A DNA stretch of 9,639 bases from Pseudomonadota bacterium (lineage in GTDB: Bacteria > Desulfobacterota > Anaeroferrophillalia > Anaeroferrophillales > Tharpellaceae): the NCBI GenBank assembly GCA_015486505.1, contig WFRP01000243.1:1-9639 (forward strand). Direction: 5' to 3'. Shown here one piece after another: positions 1 through 5,373 of the stretch. The stretch's first letter is position 1. Each line of letters opens with the position of its first letter. Made by a program: the position numbers and the translations under genes. Below the pieces are notes generated by a model. It ran no database searches and was not told where the DNA came from. It worked only from the letters and a program-made list of their open reading frames with translations.

Positions 1-24
1 CTGTTTTCGCGCAGAGGAAAAGTA

Positions 25-70
25 CACGTTACTCGCATTTATGGGGCCGCGATAGCGGTCTTAAATGCTT
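25..70 (+). repeat. 46-bp direct repeat, left copy
   Basis: This stretch starts CACGTTACTCGC and ends AATGCTT, and it recurs in the same orientation at 198-243 with 39 of 46 bases identical by eye. The best conserved core is the small hairpin CCGCGATAGCGG (47-58; stem CCGC/GCGG, loop GATA). No open reading frame is associated with it. With its partner it brackets the inverted repeat at 112-186. The family is not one I can name. Confidence 0.7.
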
Positions 71-111
71 CTAAGTAACGCTTTGTAACTATAGGAAATT
101 ATGTGATTTTT

Positions 112-186
112 ATCTGTGTCTATCCGTGTCCATCTGTGGTTCAACAAAAAATTAGAAACCACAGATGAACGCAGATAAACACAGAT
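112..186. repeat. Large inverted repeat of the ATCTGTG...CTGTGGTT type
   Basis: The arms lie at 112-141 and 157-186 and match at 26 of 30 positions, separated by an A-rich 15-nt loop. Each arm is built from short related words (ATCTGTGT, TATCCGTGT, CATCTGTGG), so the arm itself looks like degenerate tandem units. I recall similar ATCTGTG/CATCTGTGGTT sequences as dispersed intergenic repeats in many environmental bacterial genomes. As RNA it would form a strong hairpin on either strand, but it lacks a T-tract placed like that of a classical terminator. Confidence 0.75.
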
Positions 187-197
187 TTAGTGCCTCT

Positions 198-243
198 CAC
201 GTTACTTGCATATATGTGGCCGCGATAGCGGTGTGGGATGCTT
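198..243 (+). repeat. 46-bp direct repeat, right copy
   Basis: Second copy of the repeat at 25-70, with the hairpin CCGCGATAGCGG at 220-231 unchanged. Differences concentrate just after the hairpin. It ends 14 bp from the stop codon of the protease gene (minus strand), so the repeat pair and the inverted repeat between them form the immediate downstream region of that gene. The remaining bases of 1-257 show nothing else I can support. Confidence 0.7.
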
Positions 244-257
244 TTTACGACGCCATC

Positions 258-1874
258 TTATTTGATTGTCAGACGTTCAACGATAAGGGTTCCGCCTGAA
301 ATCGTCACTTGCCCGATAATATTGGTCATACCAACCTGATTACTAAAACCTGAATCAAACCCGCCATAAAGGTAAAGTTTTTTGGATTCGTCCGCAAAAT
401 CAAGATTTTCGTTATAATTGCCAATCTGCACCAGTACTGAATCGCCATCAGCAGCACTGTTGCAAGCCCGTTGAATCACGGTGTCGTACACCGGAGTCGG
501 CCAGTCGATCTTTACAGTATCAGTCGCGGACGGGCCGTGATTGCCGAAGTCCTTATCCGTAACCGTTTCGCCGGAGCCTAAAACAACTGTGTAGCCTGAA
601 GTTGCGGGGAGAGTCTGATGCCAACCATCCTGCAGCTCTTCCTTTATGGCATAGGTTCCGCTGCTCAAATCAGCGAGGGTGTAATTGCCGTCCGGATCCG
701 TAATTGAGTACGGTTCGCCGGAATCCCAAATTTGATTTTGATTCAGATCCGCAAATATTTTCCAATGCGAGAGCCCCGGCTCTCCGGAATCCCGGACCCC
801 ATCGCCATCATAATCATTCCATTTAGCCCCGGTTATTTGAGACAGCACCGGGACAACGTAGTCCACATAGCAAACCGCGCAGGCGACATGCGCACTGCGG
901 TAGGCAATCCTCATATAACCATCTTCACCCCAACTCGTCCCCCAGCTGTTGCGCAGAATCCAGTAACCATCCCCATCAGAACTGGTATCCTGCCAGCCAA
1001 CCAGGGCAATACAGTGATTCGTCTCCGCGTAAGAGCAGGGCTCAGCATCACACTCAGTATTTTCATCAGCATAGATCCCGCCGGCATAGGCTGCAAATGC
1101 CGAGGTAACCTTAACCGCGGCATCAACAACGCCAAAAGTCATAATCGCGGATTTGATCGCTGCGATATCGCCGCAGGGAACCCGATACCAGCCGGCATAC
1201 TTTACCCTCGGCGCCGTCTCCGAACCTGCCACACAGCCTTCATCAACAGCTTTGTACGGATATGATTCTTCGCGACAAACACCCCGTTCAACCAAGGCGT
1301 CAAGTTCCTCATAATCATAATCTGACCCGTCGCAGCCGGAAAAACCGTCATAATACTGGTCAAGACAGAAAGCGAGAAAAGCTTCGGAAAGATCGAGACA
1401 GTCACCATCATATTTTCCGGTTGCGACATTATAACTGCCTTCAGCTGCGGCACAGGCCCCGAAGGCGTAACAGGCCCCGCAACTTTCCTGGTCACGAATC
1501 GGACCGATATAACTGTGCCCCTGAAAATCGCGCCAGTCAAACTGATCCGGCAACTCGTCCGCGCTCCTGACCACCAGAGGCCCGGCAGTGTAAGATTGGC
1601 TTTGACGAAAACTTGCAAAGACCGGCATCCGCCGGGAAAACAGGCGCTTTCTCGCGGCCTCGGGCAGGCGGGTTATCCAGTTGGGCGCCACCTTGAAATT
1701 GTAGCCGTTAGCCGCGATTTTGGCTTCAATCTCGGCAATTGAGTCACCGGGGAGAAAAGGAATTTTATCATCGACGGCCCCGGCGGGCGCTGCCGACAAA
1801 AGGAGAAGAATAAGCGAGACTGCGATAAATCCGAATAAACAGTTAACTGAAAAATCAAACTTCAAGAAATTCAT
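258..1874 (-). CDS. Secreted papain-family (C1) cysteine protease with SdrD-type B domain
   Basis: A 538-residue exported cysteine endopeptidase. Residues 1-33 form a signal peptide: a hydrophobic stretch around 12-30 followed by an APAGA cleavage region. A short propeptide-like segment follows (about 40-105), then the papain-fold catalytic domain (about 108-342). The catalytic set is complete: oxyanion Gln129 and nucleophile Cys135 in DQESCGACYAF, His287 in TNHCIALVGW, and Asn309 in RNSWG. Many extra cysteines suggest disulfides, in keeping with export. Residues 347-444 are an SdrD/B-like beta-sandwich (KWNDYDGDGVRDSGEPG, and DPDGNYTLADL as second signature), which in other proteins acts as a calcium-binding spacer. 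The last 90 residues resemble the first coils of a parallel beta-helix (VTISGGTLIVERLTIK) and then stop, so the protein may be shortened at its C-terminus. The ATG at 1874 gives the signal peptide, but I see no strong Shine-Dalgarno before it. The natural substrate is unknown. The family assignment is secure; the role is inferred. Confidence 0.9.
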   Translation of the reverse strand: MNFLKFDFSVNCLFGFIAVSLILLLLSAAPAGAVDDKIPFLPGDSIAEIEAKIAANGYNFKVAPNWITRLPEAARKRLFSRRMPVFASFRQSQSYTAGPLVVRSADELPDQFDWRDFQGHSYIGPIRDQESCGACYAFGACAAAEGSYNVATGKYDGDCLDLSEAFLAFCLDQYYDGFSGCDGSDYDYEELDALVERGVCREESYPYKAVDEGCVAGSETAPRVKYAGWYRVPCGDIAAIKSAIMTFGVVDAAVKVTSAFAAYAGGIYADENTECDAEPCSYAETNHCIALVGWQDTSSDGDGYWILRNSWGTSWGEDGYMRIAYRSAHVACAVCYVDYVVPVLSQITGAKWNDYDGDGVRDSGEPGLSHWKIFADLNQNQIWDSGEPYSITDPDGNYTLADLSSGTYAIKEELQDGWHQTLPATSGYTVVLGSGETVTDKDFGNHGPSATDTVKIDWPTPVYDTVIQRACNSAADGDSVLVQIGNYNENLDFADESKKLYLYGGFDSGFSNQVGMTNIIGQVTISGGTLIVERLTIK

Positions 1875-1902
1875 CGCTGGTATTTATCCGGTTAAATATT
1901 TC

Positions 1903-1931
1903 ATAATACTGAAACATATCCCGCAAGCCAA
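1903..1931 (-). promoter_or_regulatory. Possible sigma-70 promoter for the protease gene
   Basis: On the minus strand, TTGGCT (1926-1931) is followed after exactly 17 nt by TATTAT (1903-1908), five of six bases of the -10 consensus. Transcription would start near 1896, leaving a leader of about 22 nt before the ATG at 1874. The -35 box falls in the end of the repeat element at 1917-2054. This is a by-eye match in an AT-rich stretch, so confidence is limited. Confidence 0.35.
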
Positions 1932-2054
1932 ACGGAGCCTTGCGGCCCGTAACCCGGGGACAATCCGCTGGTCGCAAATAAGTACTCTTGTCAGAACATT
2001 TTCTGATTATTAAATCTTGTTTTTTGGTGCAGAAAATGACCTGTAAGGTAGTAA
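1917..2054 (-). repeat. Element 2, copy A (inverted, incomplete)
   Basis: Read on the minus strand, this begins TTACTACCTTACAGG (2054 back to 2040) and runs to TTGCGGGATA at the low-coordinate end. It matches the copies at 5090-5272 and 9317-9492 in the outer arms of the first hairpin (ACAGGTYATTTTCT / AGAAAATGTTCTGAYAAGAG). It has the same 27-nt hairpin loop as the copy at 9317-9492. It lacks the GCCCAACGG hairpin and the right arm of the terminal TGCGGG/CCCGCA hairpin, so it is a shorter or decayed version. It lies upstream of the protease gene and may supply its -35 box. Confidence 0.75.
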
Positions 2055-2075
2055 AAAATTAGAGCTCTTTTTTAT

Positions 2076-2139
2076 ACAGAAATTTTAACGCCCGGCGGAG
2101 AAAAACCGCACCCGACCCCGGATTTAGCTGAATAGTTAC
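2076..2139 (+). repeat. Element 1, right-half fragment
   Basis: This matches the right ends of the elements at 4782-5069 and 9206-9619: ACAGAAATYTTAACG, a GGCGGAGAAAAACCGC mini-hairpin, CCCGACCCCGGAT, and the terminal repeat GCTGAATAGTTAC. The left half is absent, replaced by the inverted element 2. Its outer end is one base away from the glnS stop codon, so it forms the immediate 3' untranslated region of glnS. Between the two repeats (2055-2075) is a short AGAGCTCT palindrome in an A/T-rich context. Confidence 0.75.
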
Positions 2140-2140
2140 T

Positions 2141-3868
2141 TTATTTCTTCTCAGGCTGGGCCCGGCGGGCGCCGGATTTTTTGGCCCAGTTATCACGCAG
2201 GGTTACGGTTCGATTAAAAACCGGTTTATCCCGGCGGCTGTCCTGTTCATCAAGTATAAAATAGCCCAGGCGTTCAAACTGAACGGCCTGTTTTGCCGAC
2301 ACGCTTGCCAGGGCCGGTTCCAGTTGACAATTTTCAAGCACATTCAGGGAATCGGGATTTATTTTTTTGCTAAAAGGTTCACCATCTTTTTCCGCCGCCG
2401 GCTCCGGGTCGGAAAAGAGCCGGTCATAAAGCCTGACTTCAGCCGGGATCGCGGTTTTTACGGCAACCCAATGCAGGGTTGATTTGACTTTGCGGCCATC
2501 CGGTGATGAACCGCCCCGGGTCGCGGGGTCATAGGTACAGTAAACAGTTGTGACGACCCCCTGCTCATCTTTTTCAACTCGTTGACAACGAATATAATAG
2601 GCGTAACGCAGGCGCACCTCCCGGCCCGGAGTCAGACGAAAGAATTTTTTCGGCGCGTCCTCCATAAAATCATCCTGCTCCACATAGAGTTCGCGGGCGA
2701 AAGGCACCCTACGCCGCCCCATGCTTTCGTCTTCGGGATTATTGACCGCTTCGAGCTCTTCAATCCGGCCTTCAGGATAATTCTCGATTACCACCTTCAG
2801 CGGCCGGAGTACGGCCATATACCTTGCCGCCCGCTGATTAAGATCTTCCCGGATTGCGTGTTCTAAAAGGGCGACATCGACCATACTGTTACGTTTCGCC
2901 ACGCCGATTCTTTCGCAGAAATTGCGGATCGCTGCCGGCGTATAACCCCGACGCCGCAATCCCGATAAAGTCGGCAGGCGCGGATCATTCCAGCCGGAAA
3001 CCAGGTTTTCATCCACCAACTGCATCAATTTACGCTTACTCATAACCGTAAAGCTTAAATTGAGCCGGGCAAATTCAATCTGCTGAGGTTTTACCGGAGT
3101 TTCCAACTGCTCGATAAACCAGTCATACAACGGCCGGTGATCCTGAAATTCCAAAGTGCAGATAGAATGGGTAATGCCCTCGATCGCGTCGGAAAGACCG
3201 TGGGCAAAATCGTACATCGGATAGATACACCATTTGTCACCGGTACGATGATGCTTAACATGCGCGATTCGATAGATAACCGGATCGCGCAGATTAATAT
3301 TCCCGGAAGCCATATCAATTTTGGCTCTTAAAACCCGACTGCCGTCGGCAAATTCGCCGGAGCGCATCCGGGTGAACAGATCAAGGTTTTCAGCGACGGA
3401 ACGTTCCCGATAAGGACTATTACGGCCGGGCTCCTGCAAACTGCCGCGATATTCACGGATTTCAACCGGAGTCAAGTCACAAACATAGGCTTTACCGGCC
3501 TCAATCAACTGAATCGCGTAATCATAAAGCCGCGAAAAATAATCAGAAGCAAAGAACTCATTTTCACCCCAGTCGAAACCGAGCCATTTTACATCTTCCT
3601 TGATTGAGTCTACATATTCAACCTCTTCCTTGCTCGGATTGGTATCATCAAAACGCAGGTTGCAGACCCCGGAAAATTTCCTGGCCAGGCCAAAATTAAG
3701 ACAGATTGATTTGGCATGGCCTATATGCAGATAACCGTTGGGCTCCGGCGGAAAACGCGTATGGACCAACCCGCAATTTCTGCCGGCCGTAAGATCATCA
3801 GCAATCCGCTGCTGAATAAAATTAAGCCTTTCAATCACCTCTTGATCATCACAATTTTGTTCTTTCAC
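2141..3868 (-). CDS. glnS: Glutaminyl-tRNA synthetase
   Basis: A class I aminoacyl-tRNA synthetase that charges tRNA-Gln with glutamine in the cytoplasm, at the expense of ATP. From the start chosen here it has 575 residues, slightly longer than the 554 of the E. coli enzyme. The catalytic Rossmann domain carries FPPEPNGYLHIGHAKSI with HIGH at 48-51, RFDDTNP at 72-78, and the KMSKS-type loop VMSKR at 275-279. FPPEPNGYLHIGHAKSI and VMSKR are typical of GlnRS rather than bacterial GluRS. The C-terminal half (about 340-560) is the two-barrel anticodon-binding region, ending in RDNWAKK as in E. coli-type GlnRS, followed by about 10 extra basic residues. Many related anaerobes make Gln-tRNA through GatCAB; whether this one has both routes cannot be seen here. 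The gene starts 42 bp after the OB-fold gene, with no terminator between, so the two are probably co-transcribed. Confidence 0.97.
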   Translation of the reverse strand: MKEQNCDDQEVIERLNFIQQRIADDLTAGRNCGLVHTRFPPEPNGYLHIGHAKSICLNFGLARKFSGVCNLRFDDTNPSKEEVEYVDSIKEDVKWLGFDWGENEFFASDYFSRLYDYAIQLIEAGKAYVCDLTPVEIREYRGSLQEPGRNSPYRERSVAENLDLFTRMRSGEFADGSRVLRAKIDMASGNINLRDPVIYRIAHVKHHRTGDKWCIYPMYDFAHGLSDAIEGITHSICTLEFQDHRPLYDWFIEQLETPVKPQQIEFARLNLSFTVMSKRKLMQLVDENLVSGWNDPRLPTLSGLRRRGYTPAAIRNFCERIGVAKRNSMVDVALLEHAIREDLNQRAARYMAVLRPLKVVIENYPEGRIEELEAVNNPEDESMGRRRVPFARELYVEQDDFMEDAPKKFFRLTPGREVRLRYAYYIRCQRVEKDEQGVVTTVYCTYDPATRGGSSPDGRKVKSTLHWVAVKTAIPAEVRLYDRLFSDPEPAAEKDGEPFSKKINPDSLNVLENCQLEPALASVSAKQAVQFERLGYFILDEQDSRRDKPVFNRTVTLRDNWAKKSGARRAQPEKK

Positions 3869-3876
3869 TAAAAACA

Positions 3877-3883
3877 CCTTCTC
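3877..3883 (-). promoter_or_regulatory. Ribosome binding site deciding the glnS start
   Basis: The minus strand reads GAGAAGGTGTTTTTAGTG. A GTG at 3877 would overlap the GAGAAGG Shine-Dalgarno itself and cannot be served by it. The in-frame GTG at 3868 lies 8 nt downstream, an ideal spacing. The longer reading (three more residues, MFL) is therefore unlikely. Confidence 0.7.
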
Positions 3884-3910
3884 AATTTCTGTCTGATTAA
3901 AGGCGGCATA

Positions 3911-4756
3911 CTACTTAAATTGAGTCTCCTCAATTATAACGTCGTAGCGGTAACCCGCCCCGAAATCCTTATCCGCGGCCAGAATTCCTTCAGCGGTCAG
4001 AATTTCACCGACCGTTGGTTTCTGCTGGGAAGTCAGGACCAGATCATGAGTTCCAGTTTCCGGTTTACCGCTGCCGTCCTGGAGATGAATCCAGTTCCGG
4101 CCCATAATATTCGGTGAAACTTTAACTACTTTCCCCCTTACCGCGACTTTTTTCTTATCCAGTTTCTCACCCTGAGCATAAATTTCAGCCACAGTGTAGG
4201 CGTTTTTACCCTGAGCCTTTTCGATTTTCAGATCCAGCGGCGGGACTGTGATCCGGCCGGGCGACTTCATCGCCCCCATACCGGCGGTTCCCATAGACCC
4301 CATACCGGATGAACCCATTTTGCCGGATTTGGAACCGCCGCCGGGACAGGCGCCACCGGCACTTGCCGCAGCCATATGCGCGCCTGCTTTACCCGGAGAA
4401 AAAACGACTTCAGCGAAAGTGCGATTAAGGGTTTCACTCTTAAAATTACGCATAACCGTTCCCGGAGCAAAACTGGCGGTTTTGCCAACGGTAACTGAAG
4501 TCTTCGGCGCGGCGACCCATTTCTTCCCGGAGTTTGTCTCCAGAAGCACATAAGTATAACCACCGCTATCCATAGTCTCAAGAACCTTGCCGCTCAGGCT
4601 AGCGCTCGTCGGAGTCGCCTTTTTCACAGAATCGGCGGCGGGAATACCACTCTCATTCCGGGCCGAATAAGCTACCTTATGATTCTCGATCACCAATAAA
4701 ACCGCTAATCCCGCGATTACCACCATCACCATCAATCCTGCCAGCAAACGTTTCAT
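3911..4756 (-). CDS. Membrane-anchored double OB-fold protein (NrfJ-like domain plus OB domain)
   Basis: A 281-residue protein of unknown function. Residues 1-23 are a basic start and one hydrophobic segment (KRLLAGLMVMVVIAGLAVLL), probably an uncleaved anchor or a signal peptide, which places the rest outside the cytoplasm. Residues about 54-120 resemble the small NrfJ-related domain (SGKVLETMDSGGYTYVLLE, then KKWVAAP). A linker (about 125-166) is rich in Gly, Ser and Met, with repeated GMGSMG-like steps and one Cys. Residues about 168-281 form a second OB-like domain with YTVAEIYAQ, VRGKVVKVSPNIMGRNWIHL, QDGSG and DKDFGAGYRYDVIIE, a pattern I recall from Geobacter/Desulfuromonas-type hypothetical proteins often annotated as nucleotide- or DNA-binding. 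An envelope location makes nucleic-acid binding doubtful. Binding of heme, metal or another partner is equally possible, since NrfJ neighbours nitrite-reductase genes in some bacteria. The start is well supported by AAGGAG, 6 nt before the ATG. Likely first gene of a unit with glnS. Confidence 0.8.
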   Translation of the reverse strand: MKRLLAGLMVMVVIAGLAVLLVIENHKVAYSARNESGIPAADSVKKATPTSASLSGKVLETMDSGGYTYVLLETNSGKKWVAAPKTSVTVGKTASFAPGTVMRNFKSETLNRTFAEVVFSPGKAGAHMAAASAGGACPGGGSKSGKMGSSGMGSMGTAGMGAMKSPGRITVPPLDLKIEKAQGKNAYTVAEIYAQGEKLDKKKVAVRGKVVKVSPNIMGRNWIHLQDGSGKPETGTHDLVLTSQQKPTVGEILTAEGILAADKDFGAGYRYDVIIEETQFK

Positions 4757-4781
4757 AAATATCTCCTTAAAAATTTTAATA

Positions 4782-5069
4782 GTAACTATTCAGCTAAATT
4801 TCATCTCCCCTTTTACAGAAGGGGGTGGAGGTGGTTTTTCGAAGCGGTTGCGGAAAGATTTCGTTGTTTTTTCCAACGAGCGAAAGCCCATAAGCATTGC
4901 AACTGTCTGAGCGTAAGCGAGTTTTGCATACGCCCAACGGAAGTGCCCTTGGGGCGCGCCCAACGGAAGTGCCCTTGGGGTACGGGCGAAGCGAGTGCTG
5001 GAAAAACAGAAATCTTAACGCCTGGCGAAGAAAAGCCGCACCCGACCCCGGATTCGACTGAATAACTAA
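4782..5069 (+). repeat. Element 1, copy 2 (MITE-like, 288 bp)
   Basis: The left end is GTAACTATTCAGCTAAAT (4782-4799) and the right end ATTCGACTGAATAACTAA (5052-5069); reverse-complemented, the ends agree at 12 of 18 positions, the outermost right bases being decayed. Inside come a C-tract/G-tract hairpin (CCCC...GGGGG near 4806-4825), GGTTTTTCG, TTTCGTTGTTTTT, AGCCCATAAGCATTGC (the uninterrupted site used for comparison), a block from 4893 to 4928 shared with 9493-9528, a tandem hairpin pair, and the GGCGAAGAAAAGCCGC end block. It encodes no credible protein. Its left end is 25 bp upstream of the OB-fold start codon, so that gene's promoter must lie in the element or upstream of it. Confidence 0.8.
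4932..4980 (+). repeat. Tandem pair of 23-bp GCCCAACGG hairpin units
   Basis: Two identical 23-bp units (4932-4954 and 4958-4980) start GCCCAACGGAAGTG and end CCCTTGGGG. Each can fold as CCCAA/TTGGG with inner GG/CC pairs. Single copies, with small changes, occur inside element 2 at 5180-5201 and 9398-9420, and relatives starting GACCAGCGG occur at 5205-5230 and 9424-9450. Copy 3 of element 1 lacks the pair at the matching place, which explains most of the length difference between the two copies. Confidence 0.75.
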
Positions 5070-5089
5070 TGACCAAGAAAACCCGACAA

Positions 5090-5272
5090 TTAGTACCTTA
5101 CAGGTTATTTTCTTGTTTTTTCGACAGCTTTTTTCAACTGTAAAAACAAGAAAATGTTCTGATAAGAGTACTTATTTGCGCCCAACGGATTGCCCTTGGG
5201 GTGCGACCAGCGGATTGACCCTGGGTACGGGCCGAAAAGACCCGATTAGGTTGCGGGATAAGTCCCCGCATT
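5090..5272 (+). repeat. Element 2, copy B (183 bp, hairpin-rich)
   Basis: It starts TTAGTACCTTACAGG and ends TTGCGGGATAAGTCCCCGCATT. The first hairpin has a perfect 14-bp arm pair (5107-5120 with 5142-5155), a TCG bulge, and ACAG/CTGT closing a 10-nt loop; the loop region differs completely from copies A and C. Then follow the GCCCAACGG hairpin (5180-5201), the GACCAGCGG hairpin (5205-5230), a variable stretch, and a terminal hairpin TGCGGG/CCCGCA (5252-5257 with 5265-5270). There is no coding potential. It sits 20 bp beyond the right end of element 1 copy 2. From 5273 to 5312 I see no feature. Confidence 0.8.
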
Positions 5273-5312
5273 GGGGCTCAATATAGTATGTCAAACTTAA
5301 AAAGTCTACCCC

Positions 5313-5345
5313 AAAAAAAAGACCCCTTAAATCATTAAGAGGTCT
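5313..5345 (-). terminator. Rho-independent terminator of the oxidoreductase gene
   Basis: On the minus strand AGACCTCTTAA pairs with TTAAGGGGTCT around a 4-nt loop (arms 5335-5345 and 5320-5330), followed at once by a run of T (5319-5313). The only irregular pair is G-U on the minus-strand RNA but a C/A mismatch on the plus strand, which supports minus-strand use. It begins 28 bp after the oxidoreductase stop codon and should keep that gene transcriptionally separate from the OB-fold/glnS unit. Confidence 0.92.
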
Positions 5346-5373
5346 CAAGTCAACTTATAAACTATATTTTGGG

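Noticed and set aside
2055..2075. AGAGCTCT palindrome with T-run, considered as a glnS terminator
   Set aside because: The palindrome is centred on GAGCTC and leaves no loop, so a stable terminator hairpin is unlikely; the nearby element hairpins are better candidates but lack T-tracts.
1917..2139. tRNA or other structured RNA gene in the hairpin-rich gaps
   Set aside because: No cloverleaf, T-loop GTTCRANNC or CCA end could be made out, and the same sequences recur as repeats.
4813..5076. 87-residue minus-strand open frame within element 1 copy 2
   Set aside because: It lies wholly in repeat sequence and its codons follow the hairpin blocks. The frame is broken in copy 3 and there is no ribosome binding site or recognisable domain.
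4932..5230. CRISPR-like array from the repeated GCCCAACGG units
   Set aside because: There are only four to five units, with 3-nt gaps or no spacers, differing unit sequence and no cas genes; they are hairpin repeats.
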